NCBI GenBank assembly: GCA_963772935.1
Contig: CAVYZK010000007.1
Location: 496,001 to 560,000 of the forward strand
DNA from: JANNNF01 sp963772935
GTDB lineage: Bacteria > Pseudomonadota > Alphaproteobacteria > Rhodobacterales > Rhodobacteraceae
Reading direction: 5' to 3'
Length of the DNA: 64,000 bases
Position 1 is the first letter of the stretch. Every line of letters starts with the position of its first letter. The position numbers and the translations under genes are program-made. Positions 36,425 through 45,524 of the stretch are shown here, piece after piece. The notes under the pieces are model-generated. The model saw only the letters and a program-made list of their open reading frames with translations. It ran no database searches and had not been told where the DNA came from.

Positions 36425-38004
36425 CAGACTTGCTCCTCATCCAGTTCCATCCAGCCGCGCAGAATTTCGACGGATTCCGATTGGCGTTCCTCGATCAGGC
36501 GACGCAGGCGGGCGACGGGATCGGCAGTGGCGCTGTCCGTGGTGCCGACCAGCGCCATGGGGGGCAGGCCGGTGCCATCGTCAATCTCGCCAGTCACGAC
36601 GCGGGGGGAGTCGGTGGCAGCGGGCAAGGCCAATTGGGGCGCCGGGGCAGGCAGGGCAGGACGAGCCGAGGAGGTCAGGACCGGGCGGATTACAAACAGC
36701 CCAAGTACAAGTGCGACCAAGGCGAGGACGGCGATCTGGATCGTGGACATCACATTGATCGGCCCCATTGCGGGCAGATAGCTGCTTGTGGCCTCGGTGC
36801 CTTCTGCGGGAAGGGCCTGAAACTCCAGCGTTTTCAGGGTCAGCACATCGCCCCGCGTCTCATCCAGCCCCACAGCAGAGGCGACCAGTTCGCGCAGGGT
36901 GGCCAGTTCTTCATCGCTGCGGGGCTGCCAGGACACGGCACCGTCGGCGGCCGTCAAGGTCTCGCCATCCACCAGCACCGCCACCGATAGTTTGCGCACA
37001 GCGCCGGGGCTGCGCAGCAGTTCGCGGTTGGTTTCGGATACCTCGTAATTCACGCGCTCGCTGGTTTGGGCGGTCTCAGACTTGCCATTGGCCCCCGCCC
37101 CGGCCGCACCATCAGGCAGGTTCGACGCCACGGTCACATCGCCGCCGGGTTCGGAAGATGTGCCGGTGCGTTCCTCGGTTTCCGACGAAATCGCCACCCG
37201 GCTGGCTGGGTCAAACGTGCGCTCGGTGATGGATTCGCGGTCTGTCACCACGTCAACCGCCACTTCAACCACGGCCTTGCCGGGGCCAACGCGGGCCTCC
37301 AGCAGGCGTTCCACATTGTGGCGGATGGCATCGGCGCGGTCGTTGGCAGAGCCGCCGGTCGCATCTTCGGCCCCGACCGAGATCAGGCCGCCAACCGAAT
37401 CAATGATCTGCACATCTTCCGGTGTCATGCCAGTTACGGCGGCGGCGACCAGATGCTTCAGGGCCTGCGCCTGCGTTTCGGGCAGCGTGCCCGACACCGT
37501 GGTCACTGTTACGCTGGCGGTCGCGCGTTCATCGCGCCGAAAGGGCTGGTCGGGGGCCTGCGCAATGTGCACGCGCGCTGCTTTGACCTGCGGGCTGGCA
37601 AGAATCGTTCGGGCCAGCTCCCCTTCCTTGGCCCGCCAGTATGCAGCATCAAACATCTGCGACGTGGTGCCAAAGCCTGACAGCGAATCAAGCAGTTCAT
37701 AGCCGACACCCCCATTGGCAGGCAGGCCTTGCGTGGCGAGCGTCATCCGCAGGCTGTCACGCTGCGCCTGATCAACCAGAATAGAGCTGCCCCGAACCTC
37801 AAACGCGACGCCGCTTTGTTCCAGAGCGGCCACCACTTCACCCGCGGCAGAGGCATCCAACCCCGCGTAAAGCAAGGCCATTCCGGGCGTGCTGGCCATG
37901 CGTGACAGGCCGATCACCGCCAGAAACATCGCGACGGTCGCCCCGATAATGATGATCCGGCGGCGCAGGTCCAGCCCAGACCAAAGTGACATGACATTCT
38001 GCAA
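36424..38004 (-). CDS. fliF: Flagellar MS-ring protein FliF
   Basis: A 526-residue protein with two membrane helices (IIIIGATVAMFLAVIGL near the N-terminus and IAVLALVALVLGLFVI near residue 430) around a periplasmic domain with LDASAAGEVVAALEQSG, GVGYELLDS and ARVHIAQAPDQPF. The C-terminal cytoplasmic tail normally binds FliG. The best start is TTG at 38004, giving MQNVMSLWSGLDLRRR with GGGGGA seven bases upstream; ATG at 37992 is the alternative, and an ATG at 38046 lacks a site. A CtrA-like box at 38060-38074 lies just upstream. The usual fliG slot between fliF and fliH is empty. Confidence 0.92.
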   Translation of the reverse strand: MQNVMSLWSGLDLRRRIIIIGATVAMFLAVIGLSRMASTPGMALLYAGLDASAAGEVVAALEQSGVAFEVRGSSILVDQAQRDSLRMTLATQGLPANGGVGYELLDSLSGFGTTSQMFDAAYWRAKEGELARTILASPQVKAARVHIAQAPDQPFRRDERATASVTVTTVSGTLPETQAQALKHLVAAAVTGMTPEDVQIIDSVGGLISVGAEDATGGSANDRADAIRHNVERLLEARVGPGKAVVEVAVDVVTDRESITERTFDPASRVAISSETEERTGTSSEPGGDVTVASNLPDGAAGAGANGKSETAQTSERVNYEVSETNRELLRSPGAVRKLSVAVLVDGETLTAADGAVSWQPRSDEELATLRELVASAVGLDETRGDVLTLKTLEFQALPAEGTEATSSYLPAMGPINVMSTIQIAVLALVALVLGLFVIRPVLTSSARPALPAPAPQLALPAATDSPRVVTGEIDDGTGLPPMALVGTTDSATADPVARLRRLIEERQSESVEILRGWMELDEEQV

Positions 38005-38059
38005 GGCACATTCCCCCAGGGCGTTCTGCCCCGATTTGCTCAGCATTGAAGGATGCGTC

Positions 38060-38074
38060 TTAACAATCGGTTAG
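38060..38074. promoter_or_regulatory. CtrA-like box in the fliF/fliL divergent promoter
   Basis: TTAA-N7-TTAG, one mismatch from consensus, sits 56 bases from the fliF start and 48 bases from the fliL start. One site could serve both divergent operons. Confidence 0.55.
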
Positions 38075-38121
38075 TGACCTTCGATCTATGTTTGTTCTCA
38101 GGACAGATACAGGGGTGGGCC

Positions 38122-38598
38122 ATGGCCGAACCGGATATGCCGCAGGATGCGGCTCCGAAGAAGAAATCGAAACTGCCACTGCTGATAGGGGTGGTGTTGG
38201 CTCTGGTGCTGGGGGGCGGGGGGTTTTTTGCGACCTACACTGGCCTTCTGTTCGGCGCACATGAGGCCGAGGCTGGCGAGGCGGTTGGGGCTATGCCCGA
38301 CATCGCCTTTGTGCCGATCGAGCCGCTGATCATCAATCTTGCCCCCGGTTCGGCCAGCAAACATCTGCGGTTTTCGGCGCAGCTTGAGGTTGGGGCCACG
38401 CATGGGGCTGAGGTTACCCTGCTGATGCCGCGTATCCTTGATGTGCTGAACGGCTACCTGCGGGCGGTGCAGACCGCCGATCTGGAAAACCCGAGTGCGC
38501 TGGTCAAGCTGCGCGCGCAGATGCTGCGCCGGGTGCAGATTGTGACGGGCGAAGGCCGGGTGCGCGACCTGCTGGTCACCGAATTTGTGCTGAACTGA
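38122..38598 (+). CDS. fliL: Flagellar basal-body protein FliL (first copy)
   Basis: A 158-residue protein with a basic cytoplasmic lead (PKKKSKL), one transmembrane helix (LPLLIGVVLALVLGGGGFFA) and a periplasmic FliL domain (FVPIEPLIINLAPGSASKHLRFSAQLEV in part; VKLRAQML). FliL surrounds stator units and affects torque. The ATG at 38122 follows AGGGGTGGG. It begins the plus-strand operon fliL, 131-residue gene, motE-like, motA, AMIN-like gene. A second, shorter FliL-family gene lies at 47706. Confidence 0.9.
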   Translation: MAEPDMPQDAAPKKKSKLPLLIGVVLALVLGGGGFFATYTGLLFGAHEAEAGEAVGAMPDIAFVPIEPLIINLAPGSASKHLRFSAQLEVGATHGAEVTLLMPRILDVLNGYLRAVQTADLENPSALVKLRAQMLRRVQIVTGEGRVRDLLVTEFVLN

Positions 38599-38610
38599 AA
38601 GGAGACAAGG

Positions 38611-39006
38611 ATGGAGCTGATTGCTGATATCCTGATGGCGGCAGGCTCGTTCGGTGCGGCTGTCTACTGCTATGTGCTGTCGGGGCGGCTGACGCGGTTT
38701 GGTACGCTGGAAACCGGTATGGGGGGCGCGATTGCCGTGCTGTCCGCGCAGGTTGACGACATGACCAGCGCGTTGGAACAGGCGCGGGGCGCTGCAGGCG
38801 CATCTGCCTCGGGGCTGGAGGCGCTGACGGCCAAGGCGGAAGGACTGGCGGGCCGGCTGGAGATTCTGGTGGCGTCATTGCACGATCTGCCGGGCCCGGA
38901 ACATGCTGTCGCAGCAAAACCGGTGGCAGAGGCCGAGCAAGAGGCGTCACGCCTGCGGTTCGTGCGGCGCAGGTCTGCGCGTGACGCATTGGAGCCGGTC
39001 GAATGA
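38611..39006 (+). CDS. Small membrane-anchored coiled-coil protein of the fliL-motA operon
   Basis: A 131-residue protein of no recognised family. It begins with a hydrophobic helix (LIADILMAAGSFGAAVYCYVLS), followed by an alanine- and leucine-rich heptad-like stretch (VDDMTSALEQARGAAGASASGLEALTAKAEGLAGRL in part), and ends in a basic and acidic tail. The layout predicts an N-terminal anchor with a coiled coil. It follows fliL by 12 bases and overlaps the motE-like gene by ATGA, so it is almost surely made with stator proteins and may help their assembly. Confidence 0.7.
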   Translation: MELIADILMAAGSFGAAVYCYVLSGRLTRFGTLETGMGGAIAVLSAQVDDMTSALEQARGAAGASASGLEALTAKAEGLAGRLEILVASLHDLPGPEHAVAAKPVAEAEQEASRLRFVRRRSARDALEPVE

Positions 39007-39569
39007 CGCGCAGACGTACGGGGCGCGGCGCGTTGGCCATTCTGGCCCTGCTGCTGGCGTCATCGGGTGCATTGCGCATCGGATCCGGGGTCGGGGCGGC
39101 GATGGCTTTGGCACCTGAGGCAGAAGTGACGGCAGAGGGTAGTGTCGCGCTGAACTGCCCCGCTCCCCCGCTGGCACTGGCCGAGGCGCTGTCCCTGCGC
39201 GAATCGCGCGTCCTGGCGCAAGAGGCCGCATTGGCGGACCGGATGGCGGCCTTGGTGCTGGCGGAAGCGGCGGCAAGCAAGCGACTGGCGGAAATGGAGG
39301 CTGCCGAAGGCGAGTTGAAAGCGACACTGGCCCTGGCCGATGGGGCCGCCGAGGGCGATCTGGCGCGTTTGACGGCCGTGTATGAGGCGATGAAGCCCAA
39401 GGATGCCGCGGCGCTGTTCGAAACCATGGCCCCGGAATTTGCCGCAGGCTTTCTGGGCCGGATGCAGCCGTCAACCGCCGGTGCGATCTTGTCTGGGATG
39501 CAGGCGGATGCGGCCTACGGGATCAGTGTGATCCTTGCAGGCCGCAATGCCAATGCGCCCACAAAGTAG
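39003..39569 (+). CDS. MotE-like flagellar stator-associated protein
   Basis: The 188-residue protein has an N-terminal hydrophobic segment (ALAILALLLASSGALRI), a helical middle and a C-terminal MgtE-intracellular-N-like domain (VYEAMKPKDAAALFETM, AAGFLGRMQPSTAGAILSGM). This arrangement matches MotE of Sinorhizobium, the periplasmic chaperone that stabilises MotC. Here it lies directly before motA and a large exported gene, as motE lies near motC in rhizobia. The start overlaps the preceding stop by four bases. The role is inferred from domain and position. Confidence 0.75.
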   Translation: MTRRRTGRGALAILALLLASSGALRIGSGVGAAMALAPEAEVTAEGSVALNCPAPPLALAEALSLRESRVLAQEAALADRMAALVLAEAAASKRLAEMEAAEGELKATLALADGAAEGDLARLTAVYEAMKPKDAAALFETMAPEFAAGFLGRMQPSTAGAILSGMQADAAYGISVILAGRNANAPTK

Positions 39570-39630
39570 CGTCAGGGTTTCTTAACCGCCGCCTGTCAGG
39601 GTCGCGGCAGACAGGTTGCAGGAGAGTGGG

Positions 39631-40500
39631 ATGTTCGGGCTTATCGGAATTGTGGTTATTTTCGTCATGGTGTTCGGCGGCTATGTTCTGGCGGGCGGCA
39701 AGATGGGGATCATCATGAAATCCCTGCCGTTTGAGATGATCATGATCGCGGGGGCCGCCTTGGGGGCTTTCTTGCTGTCAAACGATCTGGCCGGGGTCAA
39801 ACATACGGCCAAGGACATCGGCAAGGTCTTCAAGGGGCCGAAATGGCGGATTGGTGACTACCGCGATCTTCTGTGCCTGCTGTTCGAACTGATCCGACTG
39901 GCGCGCTCAAATCCGGTCGGGTTGGAAGAACACGTTGAAAAGCCGGAAGACTCGACGATCTTTGGCCGCTATCCCAAAATCCAGCATGACCATGAGGCGA
40001 TCGACCTGATCTGCGACACGCTCCGTGCCGCGTCGATGAATTATGACGATCCGCATCAGGTTGAAGAGGTGCTGGACAAGCGGATGGAGGCCGCCCTTCA
40101 CCATGCCATGCACTCCAGCCACGCGTTGCAGACGGTGGCCGATGCGTTGCCCGCCCTTGGGATTGTAGCGGCCGTTCTTGGCGTGATCAAAACGATGGCC
40201 TCAATTGATCAGCCGCCGGAAGTGCTTGGCAAAATGATCGGCGGGGCCTTGGTCGGCACGTTTCTGGGGGTGTTTCTGGCCTATGGCATCGTCGGCCCTT
40301 TTGCGACGCGCGTGAAAGCGGTGGTCGAGGAGGACGGCCATTTCTACCAGTTGATCCGCGAGGTTCTGGTGGCCAACCTGCACCGTCACCCGGCCAATAT
40401 CTGCATAGAGGTGGGGCGGCAGAACACGCCTCACAACGTCCGCCCCAGCTTTGGCGATCTGGAAGAAGCCCTGCGCGGGCTAAAGCAGGAGGCTGCATGA
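39631..40500 (+). CDS. motA: Flagellar motor stator protein MotA
   Basis: The 289-residue inner-membrane protein has the four MotA helices: GLIGIVVIFVMVFGGYVLAGG, SLPFEMIMIAGAALGAFLL, then after a cytoplasmic loop VADALPALGIVAAVLGVIKTM and GTFLGVFLAYGIVGPFA (key parts PALGIVAAVLGVIKTM). The loop normally contacts FliG. ATG at 39631 follows GGAGAGTGGG. Its stop overlaps the start of the next gene by ATGA. Its partner motB is not adjacent but opens the hook operon at 28994. Confidence 0.94.
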   Translation: MFGLIGIVVIFVMVFGGYVLAGGKMGIIMKSLPFEMIMIAGAALGAFLLSNDLAGVKHTAKDIGKVFKGPKWRIGDYRDLLCLLFELIRLARSNPVGLEEHVEKPEDSTIFGRYPKIQHDHEAIDLICDTLRAASMNYDDPHQVEEVLDKRMEAALHHAMHSSHALQTVADALPALGIVAAVLGVIKTMASIDQPPEVLGKMIGGALVGTFLGVFLAYGIVGPFATRVKAVVEEDGHFYQLIREVLVANLHRHPANICIEVGRQNTPHNVRPSFGDLEEALRGLKQEAA

Positions 40501-42686
40501 TCCGGGTTTTGTTGATGGTTTTCATGCTGATGGCATCGCCTTTGCTCGCGCAGGTGGCGACAGTGAGGTCTGGCGAGCATGATGTGTTTTCCCGGCTGGT
40601 GATCGAGGCTCCGAATACAAAGGATTGGCAGTTTGGCCGGACGGATGATGGCTATGAACTGAGCCTCGGGGCAGGCGGCTGGCGCTATGATTTGACCGGG
40701 GTATTTGATCTGATCCCGCGCAACCGGCTGGCCGGGCTTTGGGCTGATCCTGCGACAGGGCGTCTGCGGTTGGGCATCGGCTGCGCCTGTCACGCCGTGC
40801 CGTTTGAGTTTCGGCCCGGCATCATTGTGATCGACCTGAAAGATGGTCCGCCGCCTGCAGGATCGTCTTTTGAGGCGTCGCTGGATGGGCAGGCGCGGAC
40901 GGCGCTGGATGCCCGGCCTGTGCCAAAACCGCGCGCGCGCCCTTGGGCAACGGCGGATAGCTACAACTGGGTAGATGCCAGGATGGTGACCAAGGCTGCC
41001 CCGCCCAAGATCGCCCCCCCAGAAAAGGTGAACGCCGCAGCCCTTGTTCCCCTGCGCGACGCATTGCTGGCGCAGTTGAGCAAGGGCATGGCCGAAGGCG
41101 TTGTCGATATGGCAACTCCGGGCCCGCGTCCTGCGACTGGGCTGCAGGATCAGGCATCAGGCAGCCAGATGCGGGTGGCAATCGGTGAATTGCCGGGTCT
41201 TTCGGTGGGGGTGGACCGGTCTGCTGCGGGCAGTTTGCAGGCGGATGGGCTGGCCTGTCTGACCGACGCCGATCTTGCGGTTTGGGATTGGGGTCGCGAT
41301 GGCCCGGTATCAGAAACGCTGGCCGAAGCCCGGGCCGGCTTGCTGACAGAATTTGACGCCGTTGACCCAGAGGCCGTTAAACGCGGCGCGCGCCAACTTA
41401 TCTGGCTTGGCTTTGGCGCAGAGGCTGGTCAGATGCTGGCGGAGTTTGCAGTGGCACCGGGTGATCCGGAAATGACCATGCTTGGCAGCCTTGCAAGGCT
41501 GGTGGATGGCACTTCAGACCCGGATGGCCCGTTCCCGCCAATGGCTGTCTGCGACAGTGCGGCAGCGTTCTGGGCGGCCCTTGCCACGGATATCCCCCTA
41601 ACGGCCCCCCCCTTGCGGACGGATGCAATGGTGCGCGGATTTTCCGCCTTGCCGCCACATCTGCGCAGATATCTTGGGCCATTGCTGGTGGAACGATTAA
41701 TGCACGTCGGCAATCAAAGTGGCGTTCAGGCGATCCGTGAGGCGATTGAGCGTGCGCCCGGCGAAACTGCGCCAGAGGTCGCGGTGATGGAGGCGAAAAT
41801 CGCATTGGCTGACGGTCACCCGGTGGTGGCAGAGGCGCAGGCGCAAGACATGCTGGATCAGGCGGGCCCGGCAGTTGCCCAAGCCACGCTGGCACTTGTT
41901 GCCGCGCAAGTGGCGCAGTCCAAACCTGTTGCGGCTGAAACGGTGACAGTCTTGCTTGCCCTTCTTGCCGAGAATGAGGGTACCGATCTTGCACCTGAAT
42001 TGCGCGCTGCGCTTGTGCTTGCCAAGGTTGCCGCAGGCGATGTTGCCGGTGGGTTTGCCTTGCTGACCGAATCCCCCGGTGCTGGCCCCGAGGCGTGGCG
42101 GCTGCTGGCAGTGCTGGGGGCTGATTCCGATCTTTTGAACACGGCAGTTCTGCCCCCCGCTGCCTCGCATCCGGACGTACTGCCTGCAACCGCCGTGCGG
42201 ATTGCCGAACGTCTGATCGGTCTTGGCTTTCCTGATGCAGCGCTGGCTTGGCTGGATGTGCCGGGGGCTGCACCCGACCAGCGGCTTTTGTCAGCAAAGG
42301 CTGAACTTCAGCGGCAAGATGCGCGGGCTGCCCTGCGCGGGCTTGCAGGGCTGGAGTCGCCCGAGGCTTCGCGCCTGCGCGCCAAGGCATTGATACAACT
42401 GGGCGACCCGGGTGCGGCAGCTTTGGCTTGGAGTGCGGCTGGCGACACAGCCGAACAGGCGCGCGCACAGATCTGGACCCAAGATTGGGAAAGCCTTGCA
42501 GCACACGGCCCCGAAGCCTGGCGGCTTGGTGCGGCAGCGCTTGGTCCATCGGTGCCTGTGCTGACGGAGGCCGGACCACTTGCCCGATCGGCTGCGCTGA
42601 TTGCCACAAGCCAACGTGAACGCGAGTCACTGGCGGCGCTGCTGGCCGAAATTCCGGGGCCGGCCGACCAAACTGTCACGCCCTAA
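40497..42686 (+). CDS. Large exported protein with AMIN-like N-terminus, coupled to motA
   Basis: The 729-residue protein starts with a signal peptide (RVLLMVFMLMASPLLAQ). Residues about 20-115 resemble an AMIN domain (SRLVIEAPNTKDWQF, FRPGIIVIDLKDG) and include a CAC pair. The rest is alanine- and leucine-rich helical-repeat sequence of TPR/HEAT type, with stretches such as AAQVAQSKPVAAETVTVLLAL. AMIN domains target proteins to peptidoglycan or periplasmic machines. Because it is translationally coupled to motA and follows a motE-like gene, it may be the functional counterpart of rhizobial MotC, though it is longer and no sequence match can be claimed. No firm family was recognised. Confidence 0.65.
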   Translation: MIRVLLMVFMLMASPLLAQVATVRSGEHDVFSRLVIEAPNTKDWQFGRTDDGYELSLGAGGWRYDLTGVFDLIPRNRLAGLWADPATGRLRLGIGCACHAVPFEFRPGIIVIDLKDGPPPAGSSFEASLDGQARTALDARPVPKPRARPWATADSYNWVDARMVTKAAPPKIAPPEKVNAAALVPLRDALLAQLSKGMAEGVVDMATPGPRPATGLQDQASGSQMRVAIGELPGLSVGVDRSAAGSLQADGLACLTDADLAVWDWGRDGPVSETLAEARAGLLTEFDAVDPEAVKRGARQLIWLGFGAEAGQMLAEFAVAPGDPEMTMLGSLARLVDGTSDPDGPFPPMAVCDSAAAFWAALATDIPLTAPPLRTDAMVRGFSALPPHLRRYLGPLLVERLMHVGNQSGVQAIREAIERAPGETAPEVAVMEAKIALADGHPVVAEAQAQDMLDQAGPAVAQATLALVAAQVAQSKPVAAETVTVLLALLAENEGTDLAPELRAALVLAKVAAGDVAGGFALLTESPGAGPEAWRLLAVLGADSDLLNTAVLPPAASHPDVLPATAVRIAERLIGLGFPDAALAWLDVPGAAPDQRLLSAKAELQRQDARAALRGLAGLESPEASRLRAKALIQLGDPGAAALAWSAAGDTAEQARAQIWTQDWESLAAHGPEAWRLGAAALGPSVPVLTEAGPLARSAALIATSQRERESLAALLAEIPGPADQTVTP

Positions 42687-42755
42687 CGAACTGGCAACAC
42701 TCTGGCGCTACTCTGAAAAAATCCGCGGCAAAGCCGCCCGACTGTCGGAGAACCG

Positions 42756-43457
42756 ATGCCCCTTACTACCTCGAAACCAAACATATTGCTGGCAGGCTGT
42801 CTTGCCTTTGCGGCCAGTTGGGGTGCGACCACGGATGCAAGCAACGGGCTGGGGCCCTGTCAGGCCGCAGCCCGGCAAGCGGCCCATCAGACCGGGGTGC
42901 CGGAAGCGGTGCTGCTGGCGATTTCCATAGCTGAAACCGGGCGCAGCAAGGCGGGCAGTCTGCAACCTTGGCCTTGGGCGATGAACACCGGGGGCGAGAG
43001 TCATTGGTTCAACTCGGCGGATGACTTGTACCTGGCCGCGGAAGCAGTGCTGCGCGATGGCAAGACCAACGTCGATCTGGGCTGCTTCCAGTTGAACTAC
43101 CGCTGGCATGCGGCAGGGTTTGCGTCACTGGATCAGATGATTGATCCGGTAGAAAACGCGCGTTACGCCGCTGGTTTTCTGGCGGACTTATATGCCGAGA
43201 CGGGTGACTGGGCGTTGGCTGCCGCCGCGTATCATTCGCGGACACCGGAATATGCGGCACAATATCAGGCCAGGTTTGAGACGATTTTGGCCAGTTTATC
43301 GGATGAAACTGCGGCAGATGCAGCCTTTCAAGACAGCATCGAACCGATTGCCCCCCGCATCAACCAGTTTCCATTGTTGCAAGCTGGCGCGCGCGGATCG
43401 ACGGGGTCACTGGTTCCGCGCGGGACGAGTGTGCGACGCTTGATCGGGGGATCGTAG
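42756..43457 (+). CDS. Lytic transglycosylase, flagellar (SltF-like)
   Basis: A 233-residue protein with a signal peptide (LLAGCLAFAASWGATTDA) and an SLT domain. E60 in ISIAETGR is the catalytic glutamate, and the GCFQLNYRWH and YAAGFLADLY motifs complete the goose-lysozyme-like fold. It would cut peptidoglycan strands so that the rod can pass, a job performed in Rhodobacter by SltF; the FlgJ-like protein of this cluster lacks its own muramidase domain, which fits. The C-terminal tail is of unknown role. It lies between the AMIN-like gene and flhA. Confidence 0.83.
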   Translation: MPLTTSKPNILLAGCLAFAASWGATTDASNGLGPCQAAARQAAHQTGVPEAVLLAISIAETGRSKAGSLQPWPWAMNTGGESHWFNSADDLYLAAEAVLRDGKTNVDLGCFQLNYRWHAAGFASLDQMIDPVENARYAAGFLADLYAETGDWALAAAAYHSRTPEYAAQYQARFETILASLSDETAADAAFQDSIEPIAPRINQFPLLQAGARGSTGSLVPRGTSVRRLIGGS

Positions 43458-43460
43458 TCG

Positions 43461-45524
43461 ATGACCGCAAGCACCCTGTTTCGCCCGACGATCCTTCTCG
43501 CCCTCGCCCTGATGGCGGTGATCATGATGATGGTTCTGCCGGTGCCCGCATGGGTGCTGGACATCGGCCTCGCGCTGTCTTTCGCGCTTGCAATCCTGAT
43601 GCTGACCGTCACGCTGTTCATTGAACGTCCGTTGGATTTTTCGGCCTTCCCGACGATCCTTCTGGCCTCGCTGATGCTGCGGCTGTCGCTGAACGTGTCG
43701 TCGACCAAACTGATCATCGGGCAGGGCCACACCGGCACGGCGGCGGCGGGGCATGTCATCGAAGGTTTTGCCAGTTTCATCATGGGCGGCAATGTCGTTC
43801 TGGGGATCGTGATCTTCTGCGTTTTGCTGATCGTCAACTTCATGGTGATCACCAAAGGCGCAGGCCGGATGGCCGAGGTGGGCGCTCGGTTCGCGTTGGA
43901 CGGAATGCCGGGGCGGCAGATGGCGATCGATGCCGACATGTCTGCGGGTGCGATCGACCACGCCGAGGCCAAGCGCAGACGCGAGCTGGAATTGTCGGAG
44001 ACCACGTTTTTCGGCTCGCTGGATGGCGCGTCGAAATTCGTCAAAGGCGACGCGGTTGCGGGGCTGCTGATCACGATGCTGAACATCGTGGTCGGGCTGA
44101 TCGTTGGTATTTTCATGCATGACATGGCCCCGGGCACCGCGTTCCGGACTTATGCGATTCTGACGGTAGGTGACGGGCTGGTCAGCCAGATACCGGCGGT
44201 GATCATTTCTGTGGCGGCGGCGTTGTTGCTGGCGCGGGGGGGCACCAAGGGCGCGACCGACCTGTCATTTTTTGCCCAGTTGGGGCGGTATCCGGGGGCG
44301 TTGGGGACGGTCGCGGTCTTGATGGCGCTGTTTGCGATTGTGCCGGGCATGCCGTTTTTGCCCTTTATGCTGGGCGCGGTTGCACTGGGTGCGGCGGCCT
44401 ACACCACGGCCAGCAAGACCAAAGCAGCCTTGATTGCCCCCGCCGTGGCGGAAGAGGCTCCGCGACCAAGACTGATGGGTGATGTGCTTGATTTCGATGA
44501 CATTCACATCGAATTTTCGCCAAATCTAGTGTCGATGGTTCTGGACCCCGCCACCGGTCTTGACGCGCGCATCACCAATATGCGCACGCATGTGGCCTCG
44601 GCGTTCGGGTTGATTGTGCCCGAAATTCGCCTGACCGATGAAGCCGGGCTGCCACCCGGCACCTACCGCATCCGTCTTCAGGGCGTTGAACGCGTGCGCG
44701 ACACGCTGATGCCCGACCGGGTTCTCGTCTTGCTGACAGACGGCGTCATCGCCCCCGAAGGCACCGATGTGCGCGAGCCGGTCTATGGCGCGCCTGCCCG
44801 CTGGATTCGCGCGGACCACCAGGAAGAGGCGGCCTTGGCGGGGTTGACGGTGGTGTCGCCCGCCGAGGTTCTGGCGACCCACCTGCTGGAAGTGATGAAA
44901 TCCAACCTCTCACGCCTGCTGAGCCTGCGGGGGCTGCGCCGGTTGCTGGATGAATTTGTCACCCTGTCCGACGCCATACGTGCCGAGTCGAACCGCCGCC
45001 TGCTGGATGAATTGGTGCCCGACAAGGTGCCGATTGATATGCTGTTGACAGTGCTGCGCCTGCTGCTGGAAGAGCGGGTGTCGGTTCGCAATCTGCCGCT
45101 GATCCTTGAAGCGATTGCCGAAGGCCGGGGTCTGGGCACACCAGAGGCGGTCTGCGACCATGTGCGCCAGAGGCTGGGGTTCCAGATCGTCGCCGAACTG
45201 CGGCGTGAGGATGGAACGATTCCGCTGATCCAGCTTGCACCGGAATGGGAACGCACTTTCGCCGCTCATCAGATTGATGGTGACCGCGGGCAGCGGGATG
45301 TGGCCTTGCCTCCGGACCAATTTTCGAAACTTGCCAATGCTTTGGCTGACAAGTTGAACCGGGCGGCGGAAACCGGCATCTACCCTGCTTTGGTTACGTC
45401 TACGCTGCGCAGGCGGTTCCTCAAGACGGTCGTCGGCGCGCGCGGGCTTCACGCTCCGGTGCTGTCTTATGAGGAAATCGGGGTCGAGGCGCGGCCCGCC
45501 CTGCTGGGCCAGATACCGGCATGA
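43461..45524 (+). CDS. flhA: Flagellar export gate protein FlhA
   Basis: The 687-residue protein has about eight N-terminal membrane helices, the conserved cytoplasmic FHIPEP loop region (AEVGARFALDGMPGRQMAIDADM, in part GARFALDGMPGRQMAID) and a large C-terminal cytoplasmic domain with DEFVTLSDAIRAESNRRLL-type helices and the nonameric-ring segment. It uses proton motive force and docks export substrates. It starts three bases after the transglycosylase stop and overlaps fliR by ATGA, forming flhA-fliR-flhB. Confidence 0.94.
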   Translation: MTASTLFRPTILLALALMAVIMMMVLPVPAWVLDIGLALSFALAILMLTVTLFIERPLDFSAFPTILLASLMLRLSLNVSSTKLIIGQGHTGTAAAGHVIEGFASFIMGGNVVLGIVIFCVLLIVNFMVITKGAGRMAEVGARFALDGMPGRQMAIDADMSAGAIDHAEAKRRRELELSETTFFGSLDGASKFVKGDAVAGLLITMLNIVVGLIVGIFMHDMAPGTAFRTYAILTVGDGLVSQIPAVIISVAAALLLARGGTKGATDLSFFAQLGRYPGALGTVAVLMALFAIVPGMPFLPFMLGAVALGAAAYTTASKTKAALIAPAVAEEAPRPRLMGDVLDFDDIHIEFSPNLVSMVLDPATGLDARITNMRTHVASAFGLIVPEIRLTDEAGLPPGTYRIRLQGVERVRDTLMPDRVLVLLTDGVIAPEGTDVREPVYGAPARWIRADHQEEAALAGLTVVSPAEVLATHLLEVMKSNLSRLLSLRGLRRLLDEFVTLSDAIRAESNRRLLDELVPDKVPIDMLLTVLRLLLEERVSVRNLPLILEAIAEGRGLGTPEAVCDHVRQRLGFQIVAELRREDGTIPLIQLAPEWERTFAAHQIDGDRGQRDVALPPDQFSKLANALADKLNRAAETGIYPALVTSTLRRRFLKTVVGARGLHAPVLSYEEIGVEARPALLGQIPA

